From Acidovorax sp. (GTDB lineage Bacteria > Pseudomonadota > Gammaproteobacteria > Burkholderiales > Burkholderiaceae_C): a DNA stretch of 64,000 bases. The stretch spans positions 248,001 to 312,000 of the forward strand of contig JAITLO010000032.1 of NCBI GenBank assembly GCA_031277855.1. Direction: 5' to 3'. Below are positions 63,033-64,000 of this stretch, piece after piece. Below the pieces are notes generated by a model that was not told the DNA's origin, searched no databases, and saw only the letters and a list, made by a program, of their open reading frames with translations. The translations under genes and the position numbers were made by a program. Each line of letters starts with the position of its first letter. Within the stretch, counting starts at the first letter, position 1.

Positions 63033-64000
<968 letters not shown>

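Overview
This is a high-GC chromosomal window (about 64 % G+C by eye). Gene content and codon style point to a betaproteobacterium of the order Burkholderiales, most likely family Comamonadaceae (Comamonas/Delftia/Acidovorax-like). The arguments are an H-NS family protein of the small betaproteobacterial type, a UraD-AllC fusion, copABCD-copRS, and GC-rich dispersed intergenic repeats of a kind I recall from that family. The genus is an inference. I saw no rRNA, tRNA, CRISPR array, transposase or phage gene.

Layout. 1-13.6 kb is ordinary core sequence: a methyltransferase fragment, a lipoprotein, a DTW-domain tRNA-modifying enzyme, an acyltransferase, a DUF465 protein, an FAD monooxygenase, H-NS, apaH (TTG start), an RhlE-type helicase, a YpfJ-type metalloprotease, an ornithine-cyclodeaminase-family reductase next to a degenerate GGDEF protein, and dcd. 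13.8-16.9 kb carries nadA and nadB. 16.9-33.1 kb is the first purine block: guanine deaminase, adenine deaminase (type 2), a BMP-type ABC importer with two paralogous binding lipoproteins, a LysR regulator, and xanthine dehydrogenase xdhAB. 33.1-42.6 kb is a second degenerate GGDEF protein, a copper-resistance cluster copABCD-copRS, and a Crp/Fnr regulator with an FNR-like box in front of it. 42.7-46.5 kb returns to purines: membrane urate oxidase puuD, xdhC and hydroxyisourate hydrolase. 46.5-54.1 kb is an oligopeptide-type ABC importer divergent from a gamma-glutamyltransferase lipoprotein. 54.3-59.2 kb is the purine ring-opening block: GntR regulator, allantoinase puuE, a UraD-allantoate amidohydrolase fusion and an M20 hydrolase. 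59.4-64 kb has a divergent AraC/PPOX pair, an NCS2 purine permease and the start of a malic enzyme.

Together the genes make an almost complete purine pathway. Adenine and guanine are deaminated, hypoxanthine and xanthine are oxidised by XdhAB (matured by XdhC), urate is oxidised by PuuD, HIU hydrolase and UraD give allantoin, and PuuE and AllC open it to ureido compounds. Import is by the NCS2 permease and probably the BMP ABC system. The best regulatory signal is a TGTATACA palindrome. I found exact copies in front of hiuH, the gntR-puuE operon and the NCS2 permease, with one-mismatch copies upstream of puuD. It is a candidate operator for the GntR protein and would join scattered transcription units into one regulon.

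Other notable points: a GC-rich segment resembling a dispersed repeat has become an in-frame insertion inside the UraD-AllC enzyme; two GGDEF proteins have lost catalytic residues; an M20 hydrolase sits where the missing ureidoglycolate step would be expected; several regulators have clear palindromes beside them.
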